From positions 1-26,550 of the forward strand of contig CALIFM010000164.1 of the NCBI GenBank assembly GCA_938021685.1: a stretch of 26,550 nt of DNA, written 5' to 3'. Both the position numbers and the translations under genes were made by a program. Below are positions 7,041-14,806 of the stretch, in pieces. Source of the stretch: an uncultured Gammaproteobacteria bacterium. Its GTDB lineage: Bacteria; Pseudomonadota; Gammaproteobacteria; Arenicellales; Poriferihabitantaceae. The notes beneath the pieces were generated by a model. The model was not told the origin of the DNA. It saw only the letters and a list, made by a program, of their open reading frames with translations, and ran no database searches. Numbering within the stretch: the first letter of the stretch is position 1; each line of letters opens with the position of its first letter.

Positions 7041-7940
7041 ATGACTACACGTACCGTTTTAAGCTCGCCCACTAAAGAAGTAATTATCGGCTTCGACCAA
7101 CCATTTATAATGATTGGTGAGCGCATCAACCCCACTGGCCGCAAGTTGCTGGCTGCTGAAATGAAAGAAGGGAATTTTAATCGCGTCACCAAAGACGCAT
7201 TGGCACAAGTGGCCGCTGGCGCACAGATGTTGGACGTAAATGCCGGCATTCCTTTAGCGGATGAGCCGCAAATATTGGCTGATACTATTCAACTTGTGCA
7301 ATCGATTACTGATGTACCCTTGGTCATTGACTCCTCCATTGTTGCTGCCTTAGAAAAAGGTCTTGAGGTTTATGAGGGCCGCGCCTTGGTTAATTCAGTG
7401 ACTGGCGAAGAAGACCGCCTTGAAACCGTACTACCTTTGGTAGCTAAACACGGCGCCGCCGTAGTCGCAATCTCAAATGATGAAAGTGGCATCTCAGAAG
7501 ACCCCAATGTACGCTACGAAGTGGCCAAGAAAATTGTTGAGCGCGCACAAGACTATGGCATTGCGCCTCATGATGTAGTCGTTGACCCTCTAGTGATGCC
7601 CGTAGGCGCCATCAACGATGCAGGCGTACAAGTGCTAGAGTTGGTTAAGCGCTTGCGTAACGAGCTTAAGGTTAACACTACCTGCGGTGCATCTAACTTT
7701 AGCTTTGGCGTGCCCAATCGCAACGGCATTAATGCAGCCTTTATCAGCATGGCAATCGGTGCAGGCATGACCTCCGCCATCGTTAACCCGCTACACTCAG
7801 AAGTGGTGCAAAGCATCCGCGCCGCTGACGTAATGATGGGTAAAGACCCCGATTGCGCTAACTGGCTAAAAAACTACCGCGAGCCAACTGCTGAAGGCGC
7901 AGGCCGAAGTGGCCGCCGCAATCGCCGCCGTCGCGGCTAA
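7041..7940 (+). CDS. methyltetrahydrofolate:corrinoid methyltransferase (pterin-binding, AcsE/MtgA type)
   Basis: A 299-residue TIM-barrel enzyme transferring methyl between the corrinoid protein and tetrahydrofolate. Pterin-binding-family motifs are in order: GERINPTGR (26-34), MLDVNAG (63-69), VIDSS (95-99), NSVTGEE (118-124), DPLVMPVG near 181-188 and GASNFSFGVPNR near 216-227. It lacks the catalytic context of dihydropteroate synthase and is as long as free-standing MeTr proteins, not MetH. The last 12 residues, GRSGRRNRRRRG, form an arginine-rich tail not needed for the fold. A 60-nt gap without a clear ribosome-binding site precedes the ATG. Confidence 0.9.
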   Translation: MTTRTVLSSPTKEVIIGFDQPFIMIGERINPTGRKLLAAEMKEGNFNRVTKDALAQVAAGAQMLDVNAGIPLADEPQILADTIQLVQSITDVPLVIDSSIVAALEKGLEVYEGRALVNSVTGEEDRLETVLPLVAKHGAAVVAISNDESGISEDPNVRYEVAKKIVERAQDYGIAPHDVVVDPLVMPVGAINDAGVQVLELVKRLRNELKVNTTCGASNFSFGVPNRNGINAAFISMAIGAGMTSAIVNPLHSEVVQSIRAADVMMGKDPDCANWLKNYREPTAEGAGRSGRRNRRRRG

Positions 7941-7960
7941 TACACTCCGCATTTAAGCGC

Positions 7961-8371
7961 ATGAAGTCAACCGGCCTAACACAAAGCCACTCTGCACAAC
8001 TGACCGGCAGCTGCTTGTGCGGCGGCGTTCGTTACCGCTTAGATGGACAAGCACGGGATGTGGTCAATTGCTTTTGTGGTCAATGTCAAAAAACTAGCGG
8101 CCATTATGTGGCCGCCACCCGTGTGGCAAAGACAGATTTAACCATTGAGCAGGGCGACACTCTACGCTGGTATGATTCATCTAAAGAAGCAAAACGCGGC
8201 TTTTGTAGGCAATGCGGTGGCAACCTGTTTTGGGACAACAACACCGAAGATAGCATCAGCATCATGGCCGGCACTTTGGACAAGCCAACCGGATTGCAAA
8301 CCACACTAAACATCAACACCGAAGATGCGAGTGACTATCAACTGATTCCAGAGATAAAGAGCCTTGACTAA
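7961..8371 (+). CDS. GFA (glutathione-dependent formaldehyde-activating enzyme/CENP-V) family zinc protein
   Basis: A 136-residue single-domain protein of the GFA fold. All expected zinc ligands are visible: C18 and C20 (SCLCGGVRY), C37, C39 and C42 (NCFCGQCQK), C82 and C85 (GFCRQCGGNLFW). The founding member was reported to help form S-hydroxymethylglutathione from formaldehyde, but most relatives have unproven activities. Its place between the methyltransferase and the RACo-like gene, overlapping the latter by 8 bases, suggests a one-carbon role such as formaldehyde handling (inference). There is no strong ribosome-binding site at the ATG, so translation may be coupled to the gene 20 bases upstream. 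Confidence 0.87.
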   Translation: MKSTGLTQSHSAQLTGSCLCGGVRYRLDGQARDVVNCFCGQCQKTSGHYVAATRVAKTDLTIEQGDTLRWYDSSKEAKRGFCRQCGGNLFWDNNTEDSISIMAGTLDKPTGLQTTLNINTEDASDYQLIPEIKSLD

Positions 8372-10436
8372 AGTAACTGATAAATCTGAACAAGTCGGTA
8401 AAGCACAAGTCATCTTCACCCCATCAGGTATGCGCGGTGATTTTGCTAAAGACACCTCCTTGCTCACCGTAGCACAGCAAACTGGTGCTGACCTTGACTC
8501 TGTTTGCGGCGGCAATGGTATTTGCGGACGCTGTAAAATTTTAGTCAGTGAAGGCGAGTTCTCTAAGTTTGGCTTTACTTCATCACGCGAAAACTTAAAT
8601 GAACCCACATCGATTGAGCGTGCGTTTTTCAGCAAGAAAGAGTTAGAAAAAGGTTATCGCCTTGCCTGTAATGTGTTTGTTAAGGACAATGTAGTCATCG
8701 ACATTCCGCCTGAAAGCCAAGTACAGCAACAACTGGTGCGTAAGGCTGCAGGAAAATTGGATGTAGAAGCTGCCCCAGCCATCAAACTGATCACCATTGA
8801 AGTGACCGAAGCCGACATGCACGATCAAAGCGGCGACTTTGAGCGCATCCAAGAAATGGTCGAGTTTGAAACCGGCATTGAAGACATCGAGATCAGCTTG
8901 CCTATTTTGGCACAAATTCAAGTAGCGCTACGTAAAGGCAAGTGGCAAGTGACCGTAGCCATTGCGCACAAGGAGTCCATTGTGGCGGTATGGCCCGGTG
9001 AACAGACCGCGCTTTATGGTGTGGCGGTGGATATTGGCTCTACCAGCATCGCTGCGCATTTAAGCGATCTTAGTAGCGGTGAAAACATTGCCACCACTGG
9101 GCAAATGAACCCGCAAATTCGCTACGGCGAAGACTTGATGAGCCGTGTGTCATACATCATGATGAACCCCGGCGGCGAGGTAGACTTGACCGACAGTGTG
9201 CGCGAAGCCGTGAACAACTTGGTACAACAATTAGTGACTGACTCAGGTGTAGATAAAAGCACTATTCTGGACATGGTGCTAGTCGGCAACCCCATCATGC
9301 ATCACTTATTCTTGGGCCTTAACCCCGTTGAGCTGGGCACTGCTCCCTTTGCTCTCACTCGTCAAGGCAGCGTGCATTGCACAGCGGCTGAAGTGGGCAT
9401 CGACTTAAACCCCGGCACGCAAGTGTACATGCTGCCCTGCATCGCCGGCCATGTGGGGGCCGATGCTGCAGCAGTGGTGCTATCGCAAGCGCCTTATAAG
9501 AATCCTGATATCACTTTGGTGGTGGACGTCGGCACCAACGCCGAAATCATTTTAGGCAATGCCGATAAGCTAGTCGCTGCTTCCAGCCCCACCGGCCCAG
9601 CTTTTGAAGGAGCACAAATTGAGCACGGCCAACGTGCTGCACCGGGCGCTATTGAACGCCTACGCATCGATCCTGTGACTTATGCACCTAAGTTTAAAGT
9701 CATCGGCTGCGATTTATGGTCAGATGAAGAAGGCTTTGCTGAGTCTACAGCGGCCACGGGCGTAACTGGCATTTGCGGCTCGGGCATCATTGAAGCGATC
9801 GCCGAGCTGATGTTATCTGGTTTGGTGCTTAACGAGGGTGTGTATAACGCTGAGTTGCTAGACGGTAACGAGCACCTATTTCAAAACGGCAAAACCTTGG
9901 CATACCGCGTGACTCCTGCAGATGAAAAGGGGCAAGGCGGCATCATCATCACTCAAAATGATATTCGCGCCATTCAGCTAGCTAAAGCCACTTTATACGC
10001 CAGTATCGAGCTACTGATGGACAAGCTCGGCATTAAAGAAATTGCACGTATTGAGCTAGCTGGTGCATTTGGCGCACATATCGACCCTAAGTACGCTTTG
10101 GCACTAGGACTGATTCCCGATTGTGATGTTGATCAAGTGCGCGCCGTTGGCAACGCTGCTGGCACTGGCGCACGTATTGCTCTATTAAACGTGGCGGCGC
10201 GGCGTGAGATTGAAGACCAAGTGCTGAAGATGACCAAGATTGAAACAGCCATCGAACCTAAGTTTCAAGACTATTTCATTGCTGCGATGGGCATTCCGCA
10301 TAAACAGCATGACTTCGTGCATCTACGCAAAGCCTTGCCGCAACTACCTGTTCTATCGGCTCAAGCTCAGGATGCTGCTCCAACCAGAAGACGGCGGCGC
10401 TCGTCGCGCGGCGGCAGACCAAACATCTCGCGGTAA
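8364..10436 (+). CDS. RACo-like reductive activator of corrinoid proteins (2Fe-2S plus ASKHA ATPase domain)
   Basis: A 690-residue protein expected to reduce Co(II) corrinoid, formed by accidental oxidation, back to active Co(I) using ATP. The N-terminal ferredoxin-like domain has a 2Fe-2S set at C48, C54, C57 and C102 (SVCGGNGICGRCK, then LACN). A linker domain follows, then an actin-like ATPase fold (DUF4445 type) from about 219 (GVAVDIGSTSIAAHL) including VVDVGTNAEI and GICGSGIIEAIAEL. The TTG start at 8364 overlaps the GFA stop by 8 bases, with AAAGAG just upstream. The C-terminus (673-690) is arginine-rich, with RRRRRSSRGGR. Its last 70 bases overlap the convergent regulator gene. Confidence 0.92.
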   Translation: MTKVTDKSEQVGKAQVIFTPSGMRGDFAKDTSLLTVAQQTGADLDSVCGGNGICGRCKILVSEGEFSKFGFTSSRENLNEPTSIERAFFSKKELEKGYRLACNVFVKDNVVIDIPPESQVQQQLVRKAAGKLDVEAAPAIKLITIEVTEADMHDQSGDFERIQEMVEFETGIEDIEISLPILAQIQVALRKGKWQVTVAIAHKESIVAVWPGEQTALYGVAVDIGSTSIAAHLSDLSSGENIATTGQMNPQIRYGEDLMSRVSYIMMNPGGEVDLTDSVREAVNNLVQQLVTDSGVDKSTILDMVLVGNPIMHHLFLGLNPVELGTAPFALTRQGSVHCTAAEVGIDLNPGTQVYMLPCIAGHVGADAAAVVLSQAPYKNPDITLVVDVGTNAEIILGNADKLVAASSPTGPAFEGAQIEHGQRAAPGAIERLRIDPVTYAPKFKVIGCDLWSDEEGFAESTAATGVTGICGSGIIEAIAELMLSGLVLNEGVYNAELLDGNEHLFQNGKTLAYRVTPADEKGQGGIIITQNDIRAIQLAKATLYASIELLMDKLGIKEIARIELAGAFGAHIDPKYALALGLIPDCDVDQVRAVGNAAGTGARIALLNVAARREIEDQVLKMTKIETAIEPKFQDYFIAAMGIPHKQHDFVHLRKALPQLPVLSAQAQDAAPTRRRRRSSRGGRPNISR

Positions 10437-11362
10437 CATTTGCTAAAGTGCGGTGTGGAGATAAAACCGCACATCAAAGAGATATCTACAATCGAGTTTT
10501 CGGTTTGTAGCAATAACATACGTGCATTACGCAGGCGCAGCTCTAAATAATAACGCGATGGCGTACAATTTAAATAAGTACGGAACAAACGTTCTAACTG
10601 CCGCCTAGAGATCCCCACATAACCTGCAAGCTCATCAGGGCTAATCGGCTCCTCAACGTTGGCTTCCATCAATTTAACCGCTTCAGTGAGCTTAGGCTGG
10701 CTGGTGCCAATCTGTTGCCGTAGCGGAATCCGCTGTTGGTCATCGGGGGTGCGAATGCGCTCAATCAGCATTTCTTCTGACACCGATGCTGCCAAGCCAC
10801 GTCCGTGGTCGCAAGCAATCAACTCTAAAATTAAATCAATCGCCGTAGTACCGCCCGCACAGGTATAGCGGTTGCTGTCAATCTCGTAAATGTCGTTGGT
10901 CAACGTGATATTCGGAAATTCCTCACGCGTGGCAGGGATATTCTCCCAATGAATGGTGCAGCGCACGCCATGCAGTAAATCACTTTTTGCCAAAATATAA
11001 GTGCCCGTACACATGGCACCTAAAGCGATACCGCGCTTATCGATGGTTTGTAGAGCCTTAGCAAGTGCGGGTGTCCAAGCACCACCCGTATAAGTCCCGC
11101 CGCACACAAACAGGATTTCAACTTCAGGCAACTGCTCTAAGGCATAATCAGCTTGAATCTGTAAACCATTACTAGCCCGCACCATTTCACCTTTGGTCGA
11201 AACAGTTTTCCAAGCATAATTTTTTTTGCCCGTGATATGGTTAGCCAAGCGCAATGTTTCAATTGCAGCGCTATAGCCGATCATTGAAAAACCTTCCAGC
11301 ACCAAAAAGCCGTACATCGCCTGCTTAACAGGCGAGATCGTATTCTTTGTTGGCGCACTCAC
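10367..11362 (-). CDS. GlxA/GbdR-type transcriptional regulator (DJ-1/PfpI-like domain plus AraC HTH)
   Basis: A 331-residue regulator. Residues about 14-205 are the class I amidotransferase-like sensor domain with C118 at the nucleophile-elbow position (GAMCTGTYIL) and RCTIHWEN near 134-141. Residues about 225-325 are the AraC DNA-binding domain with two helix-turn-helix units (DELAGYVGISRRQLERLFR; DISLMCGFISTPHFSKCYRE). Members with this layout include GbdR and CdhR, sensors of glycine betaine and carnitine catabolism. A quaternary-amine ligand controlling the adjacent cluster is therefore a sensible hypothesis, not shown. It has a GTG start, and its 3' end overlaps the RACo-like gene tail-to-tail by 70 bases. 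Confidence 0.88.
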   Translation of the reverse strand: MSAPTKNTISPVKQAMYGFLVLEGFSMIGYSAAIETLRLANHITGKKNYAWKTVSTKGEMVRASNGLQIQADYALEQLPEVEILFVCGGTYTGGAWTPALAKALQTIDKRGIALGAMCTGTYILAKSDLLHGVRCTIHWENIPATREEFPNITLTNDIYEIDSNRYTCAGGTTAIDLILELIACDHGRGLAASVSEEMLIERIRTPDDQQRIPLRQQIGTSQPKLTEAVKLMEANVEEPISPDELAGYVGISRRQLERLFRTYLNCTPSRYYLELRLRNARMLLLQTENSIVDISLMCGFISTPHFSKCYREMFGLPPRDERRRLLVGAAS

Positions 11363-11626
11363 TTAATGAACACCTATTGCCCTGCTAGGCTTTCTGTAAA
11401 GTTGGCTTGTTCCACTGGCGTTTACTGAAATTAATTATCGACTACTTCTGTTTTAAACCAAGTTCGTCGCAGATACAAGCATTTAACGCGACCTGTGGTC
11501 AGTTACTGCAACAGTATAGAGCTGAAATATATACTAAAAGAATCCTATGCACCTGTTAATATCTCACAGCAATGAGGCAAAGCTATTCTCTTTACAACAC
11601 ACGCTCAGAAATCTCTCGATCATCCA

Positions 11627-12178
11627 ATGAAAAGTAAGCACTACCCATGTGTGGACGCATGGATTGCATCACCTAATTTTGATGAACGGCCTGCTGATAG
11701 CTCAGTGGATGCCATAATTATCCATGCCATCAGCCTGCCGCCAGATAAGTTTGGCGCGCGCCATGTTGAAAAACTGTTTTGTAATTGCCTGCCTGCCGAT
11801 GAGCACCCTTATTTTGCTGAAGTTGCCACACTCCGAGTGTCTGCGCACTTTTACATTAAACGTTGTGGTTATGTTGTGCAGTTTGTTGACACTGACCAGC
11901 GTGCTTGGCATGCAGGTGTTTCAAAGCTTGCTGAGCGCGAACAAGTAAACGACTTTTCCATCGGCATCGAGCTTGAAGGCAGCGATCATTGCCCGTTTGA
12001 GGATGTGCAATACGCGGCACTGGGGGCGCTCACTCAAAATTTATGCGAACGCTATCCAGCTATCACACCTGAGCGTATTGTAGGCCATTGTGACATTGCG
12101 CCAGGACGTAAAACGGACCCCGGCCCGCACTTTGATTGGCCGCATTACCGCTCTCTGATGCAAAGCAGCAACAAGTAA
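11627..12178 (+). CDS. ampD: 1,6-anhydro-N-acetylmuramyl-L-alanine amidase AmpD
   Basis: A 183-residue cytoplasmic zinc amidase of peptidoglycan recycling. It removes the stem peptide from anhydromuropeptides and thereby also limits AmpR-type beta-lactamase induction where that system exists. Zinc ligands sit at family positions: H33 (IIIHAISLPP), H154 (IVGHCDIAPGRK) and D164 (KTDPGPHFDW), with E116 in IGIELEG. Length and motif spacing match enterobacterial AmpD. It stands alone between the regulator and the ribosomal operon, 264 bases after the divergent regulator start, and ends 9 bases before a terminator. No obvious ribosome-binding site is seen at the ATG. Confidence 0.95.
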   Translation: MKSKHYPCVDAWIASPNFDERPADSSVDAIIIHAISLPPDKFGARHVEKLFCNCLPADEHPYFAEVATLRVSAHFYIKRCGYVVQFVDTDQRAWHAGVSKLAEREQVNDFSIGIELEGSDHCPFEDVQYAALGALTQNLCERYPAITPERIVGHCDIAPGRKTDPGPHFDWPHYRSLMQSSNK

Positions 12179-12187
12179 TAAGCCAAA

Positions 12188-12213
12188 AAAAACACCTCTA
12201 ATGAGGTGTTTTT
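12188..12213. terminator. bidirectional intrinsic terminator between ampD and the alpha operon
   Basis: An 11-bp perfect stem (12188-12198 with 12203-12213; GC-rich core ACACCTC/GAGGTGT) with TAAT loop. It is flanked by an A-run on the left and a T-run on the right, so it works on either strand. It lies between the converging ampD and rplQ genes. Confidence 0.9.
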
Positions 12214-12267
12214 ATAGCAAGCCAATTTACTTGCCTATGTGTCTATACTACTAAACTTAGTACAAGA

Positions 12268-12690
12268 CTAGTCTTCAGTTTCTTCTTCGCCTTCGTCACC
12301 TTCATCTTCAACAATGCCCTTGGCTGCCATAATGTCACGATCAACCAACTGCATGTAAGCCATCGGTGCATTATCGCTAACACGGTTGCCTGCTTTTAAA
12401 ATGCGGGTATAACCACCAGGCCGCTCGTTGTAATGCGGGCCAATTTCATCAAATAGCTTGCTGACCATTTCACGATCACGCAAACGCGCAAATGCCAAGC
12501 GACGATTCGCTACACTAGATGTTTTGGCTAGGGTAATGATGGGCTCTACCACACGACGAAGCTCTTTAGCTTTTGGCACCGTGGTTTTAATTTGCTCGTG
12601 CTTTAACAACGACACCGCCATGTTACGGAACATAGCCGTGCGATGTGATGCGTTACGATTGAGTTGTCGTCCAGATTTACGGTGTCGCAT
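12268..12690 (-). CDS. rplQ: 50S ribosomal protein L17
   Basis: A 140-residue large-subunit protein located near the polypeptide exit. The N-terminus (MRHRKSGRQLNRNASHR) and the core through GNRVSDNAPMAYMQLVDR are diagnostic. It is longer than the E. coli protein (127 residues) because of an acidic C-terminal tail, 128-140 (EDEGDEGEEETED). It is the last gene of the alpha operon, 46 bases after rpoA; the bidirectional terminator lies about 55 bases past its stop. Confidence 0.98.
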   Translation of the reverse strand: MRHRKSGRQLNRNASHRTAMFRNMAVSLLKHEQIKTTVPKAKELRRVVEPIITLAKTSSVANRRLAFARLRDREMVSKLFDEIGPHYNERPGGYTRILKAGNRVSDNAPMAYMQLVDRDIMAAKGIVEDEGDEGEEETED

Positions 12691-12736
12691 TTCTACAGTC
12701 TTTATATAATAAGTTTATAGTCGAATCTCGACCCAA

Positions 12737-13723
12737 TTATTCAGTGACGATCGATGACGGTGGCCATGCTTCAAGCTTAGTGCCTAAAGTAAAACCGCGC
12801 TCGGCCAGTACATCCTTTATTTCAGTCAACGACTTCTTACCCAAGTTAGGCGTTTTTAGCAAATCAGTCTCAGTACGCTGTACCAAATCACCTACATAGT
12901 AAATGTTCTCGGCTTTCAAGCAGTTGGCTGAACGCACAGTAAGCTCCAAATCGTCCACAGGGCTTAGCAAGCCTGGGTCAATTTCTGGCTCTACTTCATC
13001 CGGCGCCTGAATAGTCGACTCTTCAAGATTAATAAAAGTCGCAATCTGCTCATGCATGATCGTCGCTGCACGAGTGATGGCCTCTTCAGGATCCACCGTG
13101 CCATTAGTTTCCATCTCGAGAATCAAACGATCAAGGTCAGTGCGCTGCTCAACACGGGCGTCTTCCACTTGATAAGATACAGTGTCGATCGGGCTATACG
13201 AAGCATCAAGGTGAATCAAGCCGACTTCTTCGCTCTCTTCGCTTTGCTTACGTGCAGCAGCAGTTTCATAACCACGTCCTTGGCGCACAGTTAGTGTCAT
13301 ATCGAGCTTGCCTTCTTTGGTCACCGTGGCGATAAAGCGCTCAGGGTCAATAATTTCAGCATCGTGCTCAGTTTGAATATCCGCTGCGGTTACCACACAA
13401 GGACCTTTTTTGTTAATAGTCAAAACCGCTTCGGCTCGATCATTCAGCTTAACTGGCAGTCCTTTAAGGTTAAGCAAGATATCCATTACGTCTTCTTGCA
13501 CACCTTTAATGGTCGAGTACTCATGTAATACGCCGTCAATTTTCACCGACACCACCGAAGCACCGGGGATAGATGAAATCAGGATACGGCGCATGGCGTT
13601 GCCTAAAGTATGACCAAAGCCACGTTCAAGCGGTTCAATCACCACACGGCAAGCATTGTCTTTGTCGTTTTTAACTTCGACAATACGGGGGCGTAAAAAC
13701 TCTAGCGAAGATAAATCTTGCAT
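12737..13723 (-). CDS. rpoA: RNA polymerase alpha subunit
   Basis: A 328-residue subunit that dimerises to start core polymerase assembly. The N-terminal domain spans about 1-235 (GFGHTLGNAMRRILISSIPG is diagnostic). After a flexible acidic linker, the C-terminal domain carries the DNA and activator-contact helix VRSANCLKAENI and LLKTPNLGKKSLTEIKDVL. The C-terminal domain is nearly identical to the enterobacterial one, supporting the gammaproteobacterial assignment. It lies between rpsD and rplQ as usual. The 60-nt gap before its start contains TATAAT on the minus strand but no convincing -35. Confidence 0.98.
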   Translation of the reverse strand: MQDLSSLEFLRPRIVEVKNDKDNACRVVIEPLERGFGHTLGNAMRRILISSIPGASVVSVKIDGVLHEYSTIKGVQEDVMDILLNLKGLPVKLNDRAEAVLTINKKGPCVVTAADIQTEHDAEIIDPERFIATVTKEGKLDMTLTVRQGRGYETAAARKQSEESEEVGLIHLDASYSPIDTVSYQVEDARVEQRTDLDRLILEMETNGTVDPEEAITRAATIMHEQIATFINLEESTIQAPDEVEPEIDPGLLSPVDDLELTVRSANCLKAENIYYVGDLVQRTETDLLKTPNLGKKSLTEIKDVLAERGFTLGTKLEAWPPSSIVTE

Positions 13724-13783
13724 CTTTGTACCTTTATATCGGGTATTATAATTACTAAGTGACGTTGCTCAGATGGACGGCGA

Positions 13784-14407
13784 TTACTTAGAGTACAACG
13801 CCACAACCAGCGACTCTTGGATATCAGGCGGTAACTGATCACGCTCAGGCAAAGCCTTGAACACACCAGATACTTTCTTCACATCTACATCGACCCAATC
13901 GACAAAACCAATTTGCTCTGCAATCTCTAAAGCAGCTGTCACACGCAATTGCTTTTTGCTTTTTTCGCGCACTTCCACCACGTCGCCCGGAGCCACTTGA
14001 TAAGAAGGAATATTAACGCTGGCGCCATTCACCATAATGCCTTTGTGGCTGACTAGTTGACGCGATTCCGCGCGAGTCACACCGTAGCCCATGCGATAAA
14101 CCACGTTATCTAAGCGGCCTTCTAGCAGCTGCCACAAATTATGACCAGTCGAACCTTTAGCTGCAGCGGCCTTTTTATAGTAGCCAACAAACTGCTTTTC
14201 CATGATGCCATACATACGACGCATCTTTTGCTTTTCGCGTAGCTGCGTACCGTATACAGTGGCACGAGGGCGCCGCGCACCTGGCTTGAAACCCGGCGCA
14301 GTTTCAAATTTGCACTTAGACTCAATGCTGCGTGCAGGGCTTTTCAGAAACAAGTCAGTGCCTTCACGGCGCGCCAACTTACACTTTGGACCTATATATC
14401 TAGCCAT
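13784..14407 (-). CDS. rpsD: 30S ribosomal protein S4
   Basis: A 207-residue primary 16S rRNA binder that nucleates small-subunit assembly. In enterics it is also the translational repressor of the alpha operon. MARYIGPKCKLARREGTDLF at the N-terminus, QLREKQKMRRMYGIMEKQF and the S4 RNA-binding domain RLDNVVYRMGYGVTRAESRQ near 105-124 identify it. It lies between rpsK (15 bases upstream) and rpoA. Its presumed regulatory target would be the leader before rpsM. Confidence 0.98.
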   Translation of the reverse strand: MARYIGPKCKLARREGTDLFLKSPARSIESKCKFETAPGFKPGARRPRATVYGTQLREKQKMRRMYGIMEKQFVGYYKKAAAAKGSTGHNLWQLLEGRLDNVVYRMGYGVTRAESRQLVSHKGIMVNGASVNIPSYQVAPGDVVEVREKSKKQLRVTAALEIAEQIGFVDWVDVDVKKVSGVFKALPERDQLPPDIQESLVVALYSK

Positions 14408-14422
14408 TATCTGATCCTATAA

Positions 14423-14797
14423 TTATACGCGGCGACGCTTAGGCGGGCGACAACCGTTGTGAGGAAGAGGAGTAACATCGGTCAAGTTCTGCACTTCAAA
14501 ACCGGCAGCTTGCAAAGCACGAGCCGCCGATTCACGACCTGGCCCTGGGCCATTGAACATCACGTCGATGACCTTGATGCCATATTCTTTAGCCGACTCT
14601 GCGCACATTTCTGCTGCACGTTGGCCCGCATAAGGCGTACTTTTACGTGACCCCTTAAAACCTGCTTGACCAGCAGATGACCAGCACAAGGCATTACCGT
14701 GGCGATCAGTGATGGTCACAATGGTATTGTTGAAGGTCGCATGGATGTGCGCAACCCCTTCTGTCACCACCTTTTTAACTTTGCTTGCTTTTGCCAT
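14423..14797 (-). CDS. rpsK: 30S ribosomal protein S11
   Basis: A 124-residue protein of the 30S platform, next to the mRNA exit and the Shine-Dalgarno helix. Diagnostic stretches are GVAHIHATFNNTIVTITDRHGN, SSAGQAGFKGSRKSTPYAGQ and the C-terminal PLPHNGCRPPKRRRV. It starts 9 bases after the rpsM stop and is followed by rpsD, the normal alpha-operon order. Confidence 0.98.
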   Translation of the reverse strand: MAKASKVKKVVTEGVAHIHATFNNTIVTITDRHGNALCWSSAGQAGFKGSRKSTPYAGQRAAEMCAESAKEYGIKVIDVMFNGPGPGRESAARALQAAGFEVQNLTDVTPLPHNGCRPPKRRRV

Positions 14798-14806
14798 TTT
14801 ACTTAA

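Noticed and set aside
7041..7940. Dihydropteroate synthase (folP) instead of a corrinoid methyltransferase
   Set aside because: The NPTGR, LDVNAG and NSVTGEE pattern and the corrinoid-carrier and RACo neighbours fit the methyltetrahydrofolate methyltransferase branch; no folate-biosynthesis neighbours are present.
10240..10446. Plus-strand 68-residue frame overlapping the RACo-like and regulator genes
   Set aside because: It is an out-of-frame shadow of the RACo-like gene with no ribosome-binding site or recognisable protein features.
13724..13783. Separate rpoA promoter (TATAAT on the minus strand)
   Set aside because: No -35-like hexamer at 16-18 bases and no TG extension; rpoA is expected to be co-transcribed with rpsD.
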